From the NCBI GenBank assembly GCA_963714405.1, contig CAVQOH010000002.1:62001-126000 (forward strand): a stretch of DNA of 64,000 nucleotides, given 5' to 3'. Position 1 is the stretch's first letter, and each line of letters starts with the position of its first letter. The position numbers and the translations under genes are program-made. Under the pieces are notes generated by a model. That model was not told where the DNA came from, did not search any database, and was given only the letters and a program-made list of their open reading frames with translations. Shown piece after piece: positions 1 to 8,181 of this stretch. The stretch comes from JAZGGS01 sp963714405. Its GTDB lineage: Bacteria > Bacteroidota > Ignavibacteria > Ignavibacteriales > Ignavibacteriaceae.

Positions 1-310
1 TAATGCAATACGTGCAGAAGATTTTTTTTCTGTTTCATCTCCAATTAACCAATATTCACCGGTTCGTGTAAGAACTTCACCAATTCCAGAAGAATATCAT
101 TCAGGTGCGTATTCAGGATTAAGAAATATTCAGGTTTATGCATTTGATAAATCTTATAAAAATTATTTTTATACGAGAAATTCAAGCCAACAGCATAATG
201 ATCCTTTTATTCAGGGTACTGGTGGAGCTGTTGAATGGAATGTGCAGGGAGATAAAGTAATCGGGTTGTTTATAGGCGTTGCTCCCGGAACTATAACATC
301 AGTTTTTTAA
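1..310 (+). CDS. C-terminal end of an uncharacterised, probably secreted protein (partial)
   Basis: An open frame runs from the first bases of the window (codons in phase from position 2) to a TAA at 308-310, giving about 102 residues with no start in the window. The residues are rich in Asn, Ser, Tyr and aromatics, as in exported Bacteroidota proteins, and end in IGVAPGTITSVF. I do not recognise the family with confidence; the end is faintly like large substrate-associated lipoproteins of Bacteroidota, but that is a guess. The next gene starts about 12 bases after the stop on the same strand, so the two are probably co-transcribed. Confidence 0.6.
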   Translation, partial: NAIRAEDFFSVSSPINQYSPVRVRTSPIPEEYHSGAYSGLRNIQVYAFDKSYKNYFYTRNSSQQHNDPFIQGTGGAVEWNVQGDKVIGLFIGVAPGTITSVF

Positions 311-322
311 TTGAAAAATACT

Positions 323-1360
323 ATGAAAACGTTTTTGAATTCTATTAATTTATTTTTGCTCACCATAGTACTTTTTGGCTGCATTGATGATAGTATAATA
401 CCTCCGATTACAGGGAATTTAAATAGTACTGCGGAAATGATAGTATATTTTGAATCCCTTGGCGATTTTCCAAATTCAAATTTAGCACCAGCATTGGTAA
501 GTGCAGAAGAAGTTCATGCAAACTTATCCAACTATTTAGTAATTGATGTTAGAGATTCCAGCAGCTTTATATCGGGACACATTGAAGGTGCGGTAAATGT
601 CAGCCATGATAGTTTGTATATTTACATAAAAAATAGAAATACAACCTTGTATGAAAAAATTGTATTAATAAGTGAAAATGGTCATCATTCTTCATACTAT
701 GCTTGCTTATTGCGCTTAGCAGGATTTAACAATGTTTACACTCTAAATTTTGGAATGGCATCATGGAATATAAATTTTGCTGATGCCTGGTTAAATAGTA
801 TAGATAACCATAATGCCCGTACATCCTTCAACAATGAATTTTATCCTAAAGGTGACTTTACAAATCTGCCAAAAATTATGTTTGAAAATCCAAATCTTTC
901 TATTCAAGAAAGAGTAGAGAAGAGAATTGAATTATTTATAAAAGCAGGATTTAATAAAGTTGAGCAGTACCGTTCAGAATTTACCTATTTTAGTGATAAT
1001 CTTCTTGTATGTTATGGAAAAAGCAGACTTTATAGGGCACCAATGGGACTAGCTGTGGACCCACTGCTAGGACATGCTGAAGGTACTGTTCATTATGCAG
1101 ATGCACCTTTCTTTGAATTTAGAGCTTTTCAATATTTGCAAACTCTGCCAAATGAAGGTTCTATTCTCATTTATGATTATAATGGTCAGCTTTCAGCATG
1201 CATGGTAGCTTACTTAAGAGTCTTAGGTTACGATGCAATATCTCTTGAGTTTGGAGCAAATCAATTATTTTACGATAGGATGCTTGATGATCCCGAACTT
1301 ACAGAATATGCGTTCGATCTAAGTGATATAAATGATTTTTCATATGTTCGAGGAAATTAA
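323..1360 (+). CDS. Lipoprotein with two degenerate rhodanese-like domains
   Basis: The ATG at 323 is preferred over the TTG at 311 because it begins a compact lipoprotein signal, a hydrophobic stretch ending in the lipobox LFGC. The mature protein should therefore be anchored in a membrane facing the periplasm or surface. Two rhodanese-like folds follow: residues about 70-150 (VIDVRDSSSF, then ISENGHHS, then GMASWN) and about 265-330 (ILIYDYNGQLSA, then LGYDAISLEFG). In active rhodaneses the loop starts with a catalytic Cys; here the aligned positions are Ser and Asp, so sulfurtransferase activity is unlikely and a binding role is more plausible (inference). Length 345 aa fits a tandem-domain protein. 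Confidence 0.75.
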   Translation: MKTFLNSINLFLLTIVLFGCIDDSIIPPITGNLNSTAEMIVYFESLGDFPNSNLAPALVSAEEVHANLSNYLVIDVRDSSSFISGHIEGAVNVSHDSLYIYIKNRNTTLYEKIVLISENGHHSSYYACLLRLAGFNNVYTLNFGMASWNINFADAWLNSIDNHNARTSFNNEFYPKGDFTNLPKIMFENPNLSIQERVEKRIELFIKAGFNKVEQYRSEFTYFSDNLLVCYGKSRLYRAPMGLAVDPLLGHAEGTVHYADAPFFEFRAFQYLQTLPNEGSILIYDYNGQLSACMVAYLRVLGYDAISLEFGANQLFYDRMLDDPELTEYAFDLSDINDFSYVRGN

Positions 1361-1400
1361 GGGGGTATTTTAGAACTTCAGCTCCAAATTTTGGTTTAAA

Positions 1401-1425
1401 AAAATGCCCTGTAACAGGGCATTTT
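1401..1425. terminator. Bidirectional intrinsic terminator
   Basis: A perfect 11-bp inverted repeat, AAAATGCCCTG / CAGGGCATTTT, with a 3-base loop lies between the convergent rhodanese lipoprotein (+) and ccmF (-) genes. A/T-rich runs flank the stem on both sides, so it can terminate transcripts from either direction. Confidence 0.9.
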
Positions 1426-1453
1426 AATTTTTTCAATTTTAATTAAATTTAAT

Positions 1454-1903
1454 TTATGAACTTACTTTTGATTCAGGTATTCTGCGTGCAACAGCAACAA
1501 AGAAACCAAGTGTTACAACAAGAACACCTATCCAAACCAAACTTATAAAAGGTTTAACACTCGCAGTAACAGAAAGTACTTCTTGTGTTGAAACTGTTGG
1601 GGTATCGCTTGATTGTTCATCAATTTCATTTAATGATGATAAAACAATTTTCACATTTTCTGCTGTTAATTCCCTAAGTTCTATTTTAATATTCAATTCA
1701 GTAGATGAAAATGAAGTAAACTCAACCTTACCACTTATAACTTTTCTGTAAAGTGTTGCATCATAATGTTTACCGTTTTTATCAATATGTAAAACAGCAC
1801 CCATTTGAAAATCTTTACCTTCCTGCATTGCCTGCATTGTTTCTGCAGAAAGATCAAATTCGGAAAAAGTTATTGATGCCCCGTTGAAGTTTGAAGATTC
1901 TCC
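1454..1903 (-). CDS. ccmF: C-terminal part of CcmF, in the -1 frame relative to the main ccmF frame
   Basis: This stretch encodes the missing end of CcmF. Reading from the G at 1903 gives GESSNFNGASITF and so on without a stop to 1454, about 149 residues. It ends with a periplasmic segment, SVKPFISLVWIGVLVV and a short basic tail, the usual last transmembrane helix of CcmF. The isolated frame has an ATG only at 1837, with no ribosome-binding site, so it is not likely an independent gene. Joined to the upstream frame by a -1 shift at 1903-1909 it gives an uninterrupted CcmF of about 805 residues, a plausible length for this phylum. Confidence 0.75.
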   Translation of the reverse strand, partial: GESSNFNGASITFSEFDLSAETMQAMQEGKDFQMGAVLHIDKNGKHYDATLYRKVISGKVEFTSFSSTELNIKIELRELTAENVKIVLSSLNEIDEQSSDTPTVSTQEVLSVTASVKPFISLVWIGVLVVTLGFFVAVARRIPESKVSS

Positions 1904-3873
1904 TTTTTTAAAGATAAAACTTCGCCACTGATATTTGATGAAGTTTGTTTTCCAGGATCATAACCCAGAGGTGAAATATAGAGATCTTGTGTCGGCAAAG
2001 TGAGTATAGCCGGTTGCCTCATTAGGCTGTTATTAAAATCACTTCTATACATTATGGGAGCAATAGAATATTCACTTCCACCTTTTACTATATCAATATT
2101 AAAAGCAAATTTTGTGTTGTTCTCAATCGGTGCAGAGCCTGTAAAAGTTAATTCATAACCGAATGCTTCAGTTTTCTGATCTTTAATAAGATCAATATCG
2201 ACATCATCAGTATAAGCAGCTGAACCTATTACACCAAGAATGAAGATTGCAATACCGATATGTGCTATATATGCCCCCAGCATTTTTTTGTTACCTCTGA
2301 TTATTTTTATCGCAATATCCAGGTTTACAAAAAGTGCAAATGCTGTGGATAGGGCCAGCAATAAAATCATTATATCAGTAATTGCGCCTAAGACAAGCAG
2401 TAAAACAACAAATAGTATCGCACCTATGCCTGAATAAGTAGCTTTTTTCAGAATTTCTGAGGTCTCAGAATGCTTCCATTTAATAAGCAGGCTTATTCCG
2501 TTTAGAAACATAATTATAATTGCTAGCGGAAGATGCATTTCGTTATAGAAAAATGTATCGACGGATTGTCCGAAAATCGGTGCAGATGTTCCCACAAGGA
2601 CTATAATGGAAGAAGCAATAAAAATAATTGCGGCGGTAAATAATGATAATTCTCTTGATACTAAGCTTTCCTCATCTGGAATGTTTTCATTTAATGTTTT
2701 CCATCTGTAGGCAATCATGCCCAATCCAAGAAGGATGAATGTACCAATAAAGATCACAAGAAAAAGATATACTACCATTCCAGGATCAACAAAAGAATGA
2801 ACAGAAGCATCACCCAACACACCACTACGTGTTAAAAAAGTAGAGTATAAAACCAATACATATGTAAGAATGCAAAGTATTAAGTTTGTTTTTGCATACT
2901 TACCAATACCTCCTTTTGCTTGCGTTTTCCTCTGAACAAGCATTGTATGTATTGCTGCAACTCCGACCAGCCATGGGATTAAGCTGGAATTTTCTACAGG
3001 ATCCCATGCCCAATATCCTCCCCATCCAAGCATTTCGTAAGCCCAGTAACCGCCAAGCATAATACCTAATCCTAAAACTCCCATTCCAGCTAACAGCCAG
3101 GGAAACGACTGTTTTACCCATTGAGTATAATCGTTTTTCATAAGGGCAGCAATAGCAAAAACAAACGGTACAGTTGCCATCGAAAAACCAGCAAATAAAA
3201 TGGGTGGGTGGATCTGCATCCAGAAATTCAGTAATTGCGGATTCAATCCTTTACCATTTATAATAAATTCATTTACAGAAACACCTGATCCGGTTAAAAG
3301 CTTAACAAATTCAGAATCAATTCTAATAAATCCCTGGTCTGTACTTGGATCAGAAAAGAAATACGATTGCATAAACGATAGGTTAAAGTATTCTGTATTT
3401 AAATTTTTCAATTCTATAAATGAAGGTGTAGCCCATATTAATTCAAATGGATTTTTAAACCAGGGAGAAACCATAATTAAAAGAAAACTGGTCGCAAGTG
3501 TAAACACTGCCATTACTCTTGGTTCAAGATCTCCTCGTTTAGATGAATATGACTGCAGAATAACTCCAATAATTACAGTTAAAAGCAGCCATAGCATAAA
3601 ACTACCTTCCTGTCCGCCCCAGAATGATGCAATTAAAAATCCTGTTGGTAATTCATTATTGCTGTAACCTTGCACATATTGATATTGATATTGATGTGTA
3701 AGCAGTGCATGCCATAATAGCACAGAAGCAACAATTACAAGCAATGTCATCGCATGGTATGCAATTCTTCCAAAATTAAGAGTGTTTGTGTAACCCTTGA
3801 AATTAAGGTAATACATTATCATAGCTAATAAACTAAAGGCAAGAGCTATGGTAAGTACAATACTTCCAATCAT
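1870..3873 (-). CDS. ccmF: Cytochrome c haem lyase subunit CcmF, main frame (ends early by apparent frameshift)
   Basis: CcmF is the integral-membrane haem lyase of System I cytochrome c maturation; it transfers haem from holo-CcmE to apocytochrome CxxCH motifs on the periplasmic face. The protein has many membrane helices, the tryptophan-rich WWD signature WGGYWAWDPVENSS near residue 285, and HPPILF just before it, as in the family. The frame stops at 1870 after an 11-residue tail (ENLQTSTGHQ) that does not look like CcmF, whereas the -1 frame continues the family. The gene lies 40 bases after ccmE, last in the ccm operon. Unless the shift is bypassed, the product lacks the last periplasmic segment and transmembrane helix. 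Confidence 0.9.
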   Translation of the reverse strand: MIGSIVLTIALAFSLLAMIMYYLNFKGYTNTLNFGRIAYHAMTLLVIVASVLLWHALLTHQYQYQYVQGYSNNELPTGFLIASFWGGQEGSFMLWLLLTVIIGVILQSYSSKRGDLEPRVMAVFTLATSFLLIMVSPWFKNPFELIWATPSFIELKNLNTEYFNLSFMQSYFFSDPSTDQGFIRIDSEFVKLLTGSGVSVNEFIINGKGLNPQLLNFWMQIHPPILFAGFSMATVPFVFAIAALMKNDYTQWVKQSFPWLLAGMGVLGLGIMLGGYWAYEMLGWGGYWAWDPVENSSLIPWLVGVAAIHTMLVQRKTQAKGGIGKYAKTNLILCILTYVLVLYSTFLTRSGVLGDASVHSFVDPGMVVYLFLVIFIGTFILLGLGMIAYRWKTLNENIPDEESLVSRELSLFTAAIIFIASSIIVLVGTSAPIFGQSVDTFFYNEMHLPLAIIIMFLNGISLLIKWKHSETSEILKKATYSGIGAILFVVLLLVLGAITDIMILLLALSTAFALFVNLDIAIKIIRGNKKMLGAYIAHIGIAIFILGVIGSAAYTDDVDIDLIKDQKTEAFGYELTFTGSAPIENNTKFAFNIDIVKGGSEYSIAPIMYRSDFNNSLMRQPAILTLPTQDLYISPLGYDPGKQTSSNISGEVLSLKKENLQTSTGHQ
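1903..1909 (-). other. Slippery heptamer A AAA AAG at the ccmF frame break
   Basis: Read on the minus strand, ccmF codons TTA AAA AAG contain the heptamer A AAA AAG in the phase needed for tandem -1 slippage. After the slip the next codon is GGA and the frame runs open to the natural CcmF end. An AGGAG stretch overlaps the 3' side; I see no Shine-Dalgarno-like element about 10 bases upstream and no strong downstream hairpin. It may equally be a one-base deletion in an A run, or a sequencing error. Confidence 0.5.
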
Positions 3874-3913
3874 AAAATTCCTCTAATTAACTTAGTTGAA
3901 AAATTTTTGCTGT

Positions 3914-4303
3914 TTACAAGCTTGATGAAGTTACACTTCCATCTTCGTACTTGCTTGGGCATTTGGTAAGAATATCTTTTGCGTGAAAGTATCCGTCCCT
4001 GTATTTTCCGGTAACAACAACGCTGGTAGCAGTTTCAAAATTATTCGGTATTGTACCTTCGTAAATCACTTTCATTTCGTTACCGTTTTCATCAGCCATA
4101 TAAAATGAAAATGTTTTATCCTGTTTATTTATTTCATATTCTTTTTCTTTTACCCAGCTACCTGTTGCTTTAACGGTTTTAGTTGAAGTTTTTACGGTGG
4201 TAAAATTATCAGCATATTCAATATTACTTTGGGTGAATAAGTATCCCATCAATAATAAAAACACTGCAATAATAATTCCGCCGAAAATATATTTATTTTT
4301 CAT
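3914..4303 (-). CDS. ccmE: Haem chaperone CcmE, Cys-type (CxxxY) variant
   Basis: CcmE is a membrane-anchored periplasmic OB-fold protein that covalently carries haem from CcmC to CcmF. The 129-residue protein has one N-terminal membrane anchor (IFGGIIIAVFLLLMGYLF), then a beta-rich domain with VVVTGKYRDGYFHAKDILTKCPSKYE. Classical CcmE binds haem through His in HxxxY; here the position is Cys in CPSKY, the variant described for Desulfovibrio and archaea. No CcmH or CcmI homologue is seen in this operon, as reported for that variant. It overlaps the 3' end of ccmD and precedes ccmF. The family call is firm; the haem linkage is inferred from the motif. Confidence 0.92.
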   Translation of the reverse strand: MKNKYIFGGIIIAVFLLLMGYLFTQSNIEYADNFTTVKTSTKTVKATGSWVKEKEYEINKQDKTFSFYMADENGNEMKVIYEGTIPNNFETATSVVVTGKYRDGYFHAKDILTKCPSKYEDGSVTSSSL

Positions 4304-4451
4304 TTTTATCCTCTTTTAATTCTTTTTCAACAAACTTTATTCTTTTATCTATACTGAACATATAAAAAAATATTCCTGTCCAAACAATCAATACAATAAT
4401 TAAAACAATGTATATCGCATTATCTGATAGGAAATTATAAATGCCTTCCAA
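4293..4451 (-). CDS. ccmD: Small haem exporter protein CcmD (TTG start)
   Basis: A 52-residue reading frame starts with TTG at 4451, one base after the ccmC stop, preceded by GAGGATAAC, a good ribosome-binding site. It reads MEGIYNFLSDNAIYIVLIIV, then one membrane helix and a charged tail (DKRIKFVEKELKEDK). This is the classic CcmD form: a single membrane segment with a basic/acidic cytoplasmic tail. CcmD helps release holo-CcmE from the CcmABC complex. Position between ccmC and ccmE, the 11-base overlap with ccmE and the size all agree. A search limited to longer or ATG-started frames would miss it. Confidence 0.88.
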   Translation of the reverse strand: MEGIYNFLSDNAIYIVLIIVLIVWTGIFFYMFSIDKRIKFVEKELKEDKNEK

Positions 4452-4452
4452 G

Positions 4453-5157
4453 TTATCCTCTGATTAATTTATTGTTAATTTTATCTCGATATATAATAGA
4501 TTTATATCCAACTTTCCACATCCAGAAAAATAAGATGGTAAAACCAATTAGAGAAAGAAAGAAAATCAATTGCATATTAGAATTCATTTGAAAATCTACA
4601 ATAGGACCTGCATTTGAATCTTCTGCAGAACCAGGATGCAATCCTTTCATAATGCGTGGCATAACAAATATAAAAAATGGTACTGTTACAAAAGCAATCA
4701 TTGAATAAACCGCAGAAAGAGTTGCTCTTTTATCTTCAGATTCAATTGAAGAACGAAGAGCAAATAATGCTCCGTAAATTAATAGTAATGCAAAAATACT
4801 AGTTTGCCTTGGATCCCAGCTCCAAAATGAACCCCATGCAAACTTTGACCAAACTGAACCTGTAACTGTAGCAAGTATGCAAAAAACCATTCCAATCTGC
4901 GCGGCGGCATATGCTTTTGCATCATCATCAAGATCTTTTGATTTCAAATATTTGAAACTAAAAATTGTTGATAATAAAAACGCAACAACTGTTAGCCAGG
5001 CAGTTGGAACATGAAAGAAAATAATTTTTGCATTCTCCTCCAAACCCGGTATTAAAGGAAACTCATACCAGAAACTTGGTTTCTCAACAATGGGAAAAGC
5101 TATTCCGGCAATTGAAACAAAAACCAGTAGGAGATATAAGAATATTTTCCAGACCAT
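4453..5157 (-). CDS. ccmC: Haem handling protein CcmC
   Basis: CcmC is a six-helix membrane protein that presents haem to CcmE. The 234-residue sequence carries the WWD-type motif WGSFWSWDPRQTS near residue 120, a conserved His in FFHVPTAW in the first periplasmic loop, and HPGSAED in the later loop, where the second axial His is expected. Length matches the family (about 230-250 aa). It sits 29 bases downstream of ccmB and one base before ccmD, so translation is probably coupled to ccmD. CcsA and CcmF share the WWD motif, but size, loop layout and operon order point to CcmC. Confidence 0.95.
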   Translation of the reverse strand: MVWKIFLYLLLVFVSIAGIAFPIVEKPSFWYEFPLIPGLEENAKIIFFHVPTAWLTVVAFLLSTIFSFKYLKSKDLDDDAKAYAAAQIGMVFCILATVTGSVWSKFAWGSFWSWDPRQTSIFALLLIYGALFALRSSIESEDKRATLSAVYSMIAFVTVPFFIFVMPRIMKGLHPGSAEDSNAGPIVDFQMNSNMQLIFFLSLIGFTILFFWMWKVGYKSIIYRDKINNKLIRG

Positions 5158-5186
5158 AAAAAAACTCTAATTTTCCATTCAAATTG

Positions 5187-5852
5187 TTAATCTTTCCAGA
5201 TAAAATCGAATAGCATGTAGGAAGCTGTGAGCATTATCACATCGTAACCAACAACAATTGCTAATTCAAACTTACTTTCTTCAAAGCTTGTGCCATCGAA
5301 GGAGAACAAAGTTAATTGAACGCATGTTAGAATCAAAGGCAATAATATGGGAAATGAAAGTACGGGGTAGAGAGTTCCTTTTGCACCGGCTTTTGCAATA
5401 ATAGCTGCTATTATTGTGGAAGCGACTGCAAGACCGATATTTCCTAGCAAGAAGGTTAGAAAAAACAACGAATAATTCTTAACTATGAATGATTCAAAGA
5501 ATGCAGAGTATAGAATAGTAATTACAGTATTCATGCAAAAAACAAGAATGATGTTAAAAACAAGCTTACCCGAAAATATTGTTGAGGGGGATGCGATAAG
5601 CTGTAAAGTGAGAGATGTTCCTCTTTCTTCTTCTGAAACGAATGCTCTTGCAAGACCAGACATTGCAGTAAAAAATATGACAACCCAGAGCAATCCTCCG
5701 GTAAGATTTTGATTGATAGGTTCATTGCCGATTGAGAAAAGAATTACGCTTATTGCCACAATAATAAACATTGCAAGTGAGTTTATTGCATAGCGAGTTC
5801 TAAGCTCTGAGCTAAAATCTTTTTTAAATAATGCGTAAGCTTTAGATATCAT
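5187..5852 (-). CDS. ccmB: Cytochrome c maturation ABC permease CcmB
   Basis: CcmB is the membrane subunit of the CcmAB ATPase that, with CcmCD, drives release of haem-loaded CcmE. The 221-residue protein has six predicted hydrophobic segments and the family pattern near the N-terminus (FKKDFSSELRTRYAINSLAMF), followed by GLARAFVSEEERGTSLTLQL, the conserved cytoplasmic loop that meets the ATPase. Its ATG overlaps the ccmA stop by four bases (ATGA type), so the two subunits are translationally coupled. The frame is intact, in contrast to ccmA just upstream. Confidence 0.95.
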   Translation of the reverse strand: MISKAYALFKKDFSSELRTRYAINSLAMFIIVAISVILFSIGNEPINQNLTGGLLWVVIFFTAMSGLARAFVSEEERGTSLTLQLIASPSTIFSGKLVFNIILVFCMNTVITILYSAFFESFIVKNYSLFFLTFLLGNIGLAVASTIIAAIIAKAGAKGTLYPVLSFPILLPLILTCVQLTLFSFDGTSFEESKFELAIVVGYDVIMLTASYMLFDFIWKD

Positions 5853-6112
5853 TTATACTTCTCTAAAAGTAACACTTCATTACAAAGTTCTAAATCTTTT
5901 TTTTCATTTGATGCAATGATTACGATTCTCTCTTTTCCTTCTTTACAAACAATATTATAAACGACTTTTTTTCCTTCTTCATCAAGATTAGAAGTTGGTT
6001 CATCAAAAATTAATACATCGGGTGTATGCATTAATGCAAATACAAATTTCAATCTTTGCTTCATTCCTGATGAAAAAGTTTTTACCAAATCATCACGGCG
6101 ATTGAAGAGTAA
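5849..6112 (-). CDS. ccmA: CcmA C-terminal half (second frame of a frameshifted gene)
   Basis: Reading from 6112 gives LLFNRRDDLVKTFSSGMKQR and continues with the Walker B motif VLIFDEPTSNLD, a switch region and LCNEVLLLEKYK, ending in a stop that overlaps ccmB by four bases. This holds the ABC signature (SSGMKQR) and Walker B half of CcmA. It is separated from the Walker A half by one extra base: the whole span 5849-6479 is 631 bases, three times 210 plus one. Removing one T or C in the run at 6111-6116 restores a 209-residue CcmA. The segment has no convincing start codon of its own. Confidence 0.8.
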   Translation of the reverse strand, partial: LLFNRRDDLVKTFSSGMKQRLKFVFALMHTPDVLIFDEPTSNLDEEGKKVVYNIVCKEGKERIVIIASNEKKDLELCNEVLLLEKYK

Positions 6113-6479
6113 GAAATGCTTCCAGATAATTGCTAACCATGTCTTTATCAAGTTTAATTCCTCTTATTCTGGCAAATATTTGAAGGTTTTCCCACGCAGA
6201 AAATTCTTCATATAAAACGAGATAAGGAGAAACAAATCCAATGTGATTATGCAATTCTTCCGGAATTATTTCTTTATCAGAATTTAAATGAGTGATTTTT
6301 CCTTTTGTAGGTGAGAGTAAATCCGCAATAATTTTTACAAGTGTTGATTTTCCTGAACCATTAGGACCAGAAATTCCAAATATTCCATTTCTCTCCCAGG
6401 AAAAATTAATCTCATCAAAAATTAATCTTCTTCCAAAGGATTTTGTGAGAGATAAAGCTTGAAGGGAATACTCACTCAT
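6093..6479 (-). CDS. ccmA: CcmA N-terminal half (haem exporter ATPase, frame broken near 6113)
   Basis: CcmA is the ATPase of the CcmABCD complex. The first 128 residues contain the Walker A motif GPNGSGKST around residue 38-46 and the Q-loop region (HIGFVSPYLVLYEEFSAWENL). After NYLEAF the frame drifts into a non-family tail and stops at 6093. The family sequence continues in another frame from 6112. The start ATG overlaps the stop of the metalloprotease gene, so expression is coupled to the upstream operon. As written, the product lacks the signature motif and Walker B and would be inactive; a sequencing error in the short T run cannot be excluded. Confidence 0.85.
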   Translation of the reverse strand: MSEYSLQALSLTKSFGRRLIFDEINFSWERNGIFGISGPNGSGKSTLVKIIADLLSPTKGKITHLNSDKEIIPEELHNHIGFVSPYLVLYEEFSAWENLQIFARIRGIKLDKDMVSNYLEAFLTLQSP

Positions 6480-8181
6480 TAAAAATTACAACCTTGCCTT
6501 TTAACACGTCATCTCCCTTTTTAATAACATAAATGTAAACACCTGAAGATAGTTTGTTTCCATCATTATCTAATCCATTCCATACAACTCCTCTTTGCTC
6601 ACCGGGTAGATTTTTCACAGCATCCTCTTTATTGTAATGCAGCTGCATATTTGCAGAGTAAACATTTAAATAAATCGATTCTCCAGCCATAAATTTTGTT
6701 GGAAAGAAAATAAGTGAACCGGTTAAATAATTTTTTTCATAGAAAAAGGGATTTGGATATGCATAACTGATTGAGCCAGCAGGTTGACTAGGAATTGTAT
6801 CCTCCAAAACAACCTGGCTGTTTAATATTTCTGATACAGACCATAGGTTAAATTCATTTACACTAAAATCTGACGAATATTCACTAGTAAGTTTTCTTTG
6901 ACCACTGTTTCCATTATTAAAAAGCTCATAGGCAAAGCTAGAGCCCGAATTACTAAGTGCAGAAGCTGCATCACCATTTGAAATAATTGCTACAACTGTA
7001 TCGTTGGAAGTGTTAATGGCAAATTGTAAAAAAATGTTTGTAACAGGATCTGCTTCCATATTAAGCTGTTCCGAAGGAGGTGTGAACACCACATCCCAGG
7101 CTGGAGAAATTTGCGGAAATTGAACTGCATCTTTAAAATAAACTCCGGGAATTGCCCTATAATTGGTAAAGTAGGTCCAAATTCCAAATTTATTTAATTC
7201 TCTTGGAAATTTTGAACCTTGATTAATAATAGAATTATTTATACAAATGATTGCCCTAAATTCAGGCATCAGTTCCCATTGCAGTTTTAGAATTTCATAA
7301 CCGAATCTTTCTTTTAAAAAGATATTCCATATTGCCAGGTTATAACCATTATGATGGGGCATCGAAACATCAGGATGAGCAAAATAAGAATTTAAGTATT
7401 GTAAATAATCATTCACATCATCGTAAACAAACTCTTCAAAAGCTGTAGAAGATAACTCGTAGAAGTAGGTATCTGCAGATCTGAAAATATAATTTCCTCC
7501 CTGTATTGCATGATGAAATTCATGTGCTGCTGTAACCTTCAATCCATTCACACCCGATGAATAGTAACGCGAATAATCATTATCAACTACCAGAAAAGAG
7601 TTGAACCTATCACTGCCGGGTTCTATCTCAGTTTCAAATTGAGTAAAACCGTAAAGACCTGATGGTTGGTTAACAATATATACATCATATAAATTATCAC
7701 CGCCTTCATTTCCATCTGATGGAGGAGGAGGATAACCCAGGTAATCAACTTCAAAACTGTAAGTGGAATCCATTGCTTCAGCAACTTCCTGAACATTAGC
7801 TTCAATTGAAGAGGATCCAATATAAGATGGAATACCAAAACCGGAAGTATCATAGTGAATTCTGAAAAATCCAGAGGGAGAAACTATACTTCTATGCAAT
7901 GAAGGTCTTTGCAATAAAGGATTCAAAACAGTTTGCTGTTCAGGTGTAAAGTTTTGAAAATTTAACTTTACATTATTTACAATTTCAAATCCGCATTTTT
8001 TTTCTTCAGCACTTAACTCTACAGGCGCTTCCAATAATTGTGGTGCTCTAAGCCGGATAAACTTATTATAAAGAGAATCCATCTCACTTTTTGATTGCTG
8101 CGAAAAGCCAAAACTGGCTGCAACAAGCACGCATAAGAAAATATAATGGATTACTGTACAAGTTGAAATATTGATATGCAT
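6472..8181 (-). CDS. Secreted MXAN_6640-like metalloprotease with type IX sorting domain
   Basis: The 569-residue protein begins with a signal peptide (IFLCVLVAASFGFSQ) and has a zinc-protease motif, AAHEFHHAIQGG, near residue 220 (HExxH type). The C-terminal 90 residues hold a YPNPF start and a FlgD-like segment, WNGLDNDGNKLSSGVYIYVI then KGKVVIFNE, typical of type A type IX secretion sorting domains. It is therefore expected to be exported across the outer membrane and anchored or released there. The start overlaps the end of the FG-GAP gene by 31 bases and its stop overlaps ccmA. The protease family name rests on the motif spacing and overall layout; the substrate is unknown. Confidence 0.8.
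   Translation of the reverse strand: MHINISTCTVIHYIFLCVLVAASFGFSQQSKSEMDSLYNKFIRLRAPQLLEAPVELSAEEKKCGFEIVNNVKLNFQNFTPEQQTVLNPLLQRPSLHRSIVSPSGFFRIHYDTSGFGIPSYIGSSSIEANVQEVAEAMDSTYSFEVDYLGYPPPPSDGNEGGDNLYDVYIVNQPSGLYGFTQFETEIEPGSDRFNSFLVVDNDYSRYYSSGVNGLKVTAAHEFHHAIQGGNYIFRSADTYFYELSSTAFEEFVYDDVNDYLQYLNSYFAHPDVSMPHHNGYNLAIWNIFLKERFGYEILKLQWELMPEFRAIICINNSIINQGSKFPRELNKFGIWTYFTNYRAIPGVYFKDAVQFPQISPAWDVVFTPPSEQLNMEADPVTNIFLQFAINTSNDTVVAIISNGDAASALSNSGSSFAYELFNNGNSGQRKLTSEYSSDFSVNEFNLWSVSEILNSQVVLEDTIPSQPAGSISYAYPNPFFYEKNYLTGSLIFFPTKFMAGESIYLNVYSANMQLHYNKEDAVKNLPGEQRGVVWNGLDNDGNKLSSGVYIYVIKKGDDVLKGKVVIFNE

Noticed and set aside
2240..3667. Open frames on the plus strand across ccmF (65 and 155 aa)
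   Set aside because: They lie inside the well-supported ccmF gene on the other strand, with no ribosome-binding site and no family resemblance.
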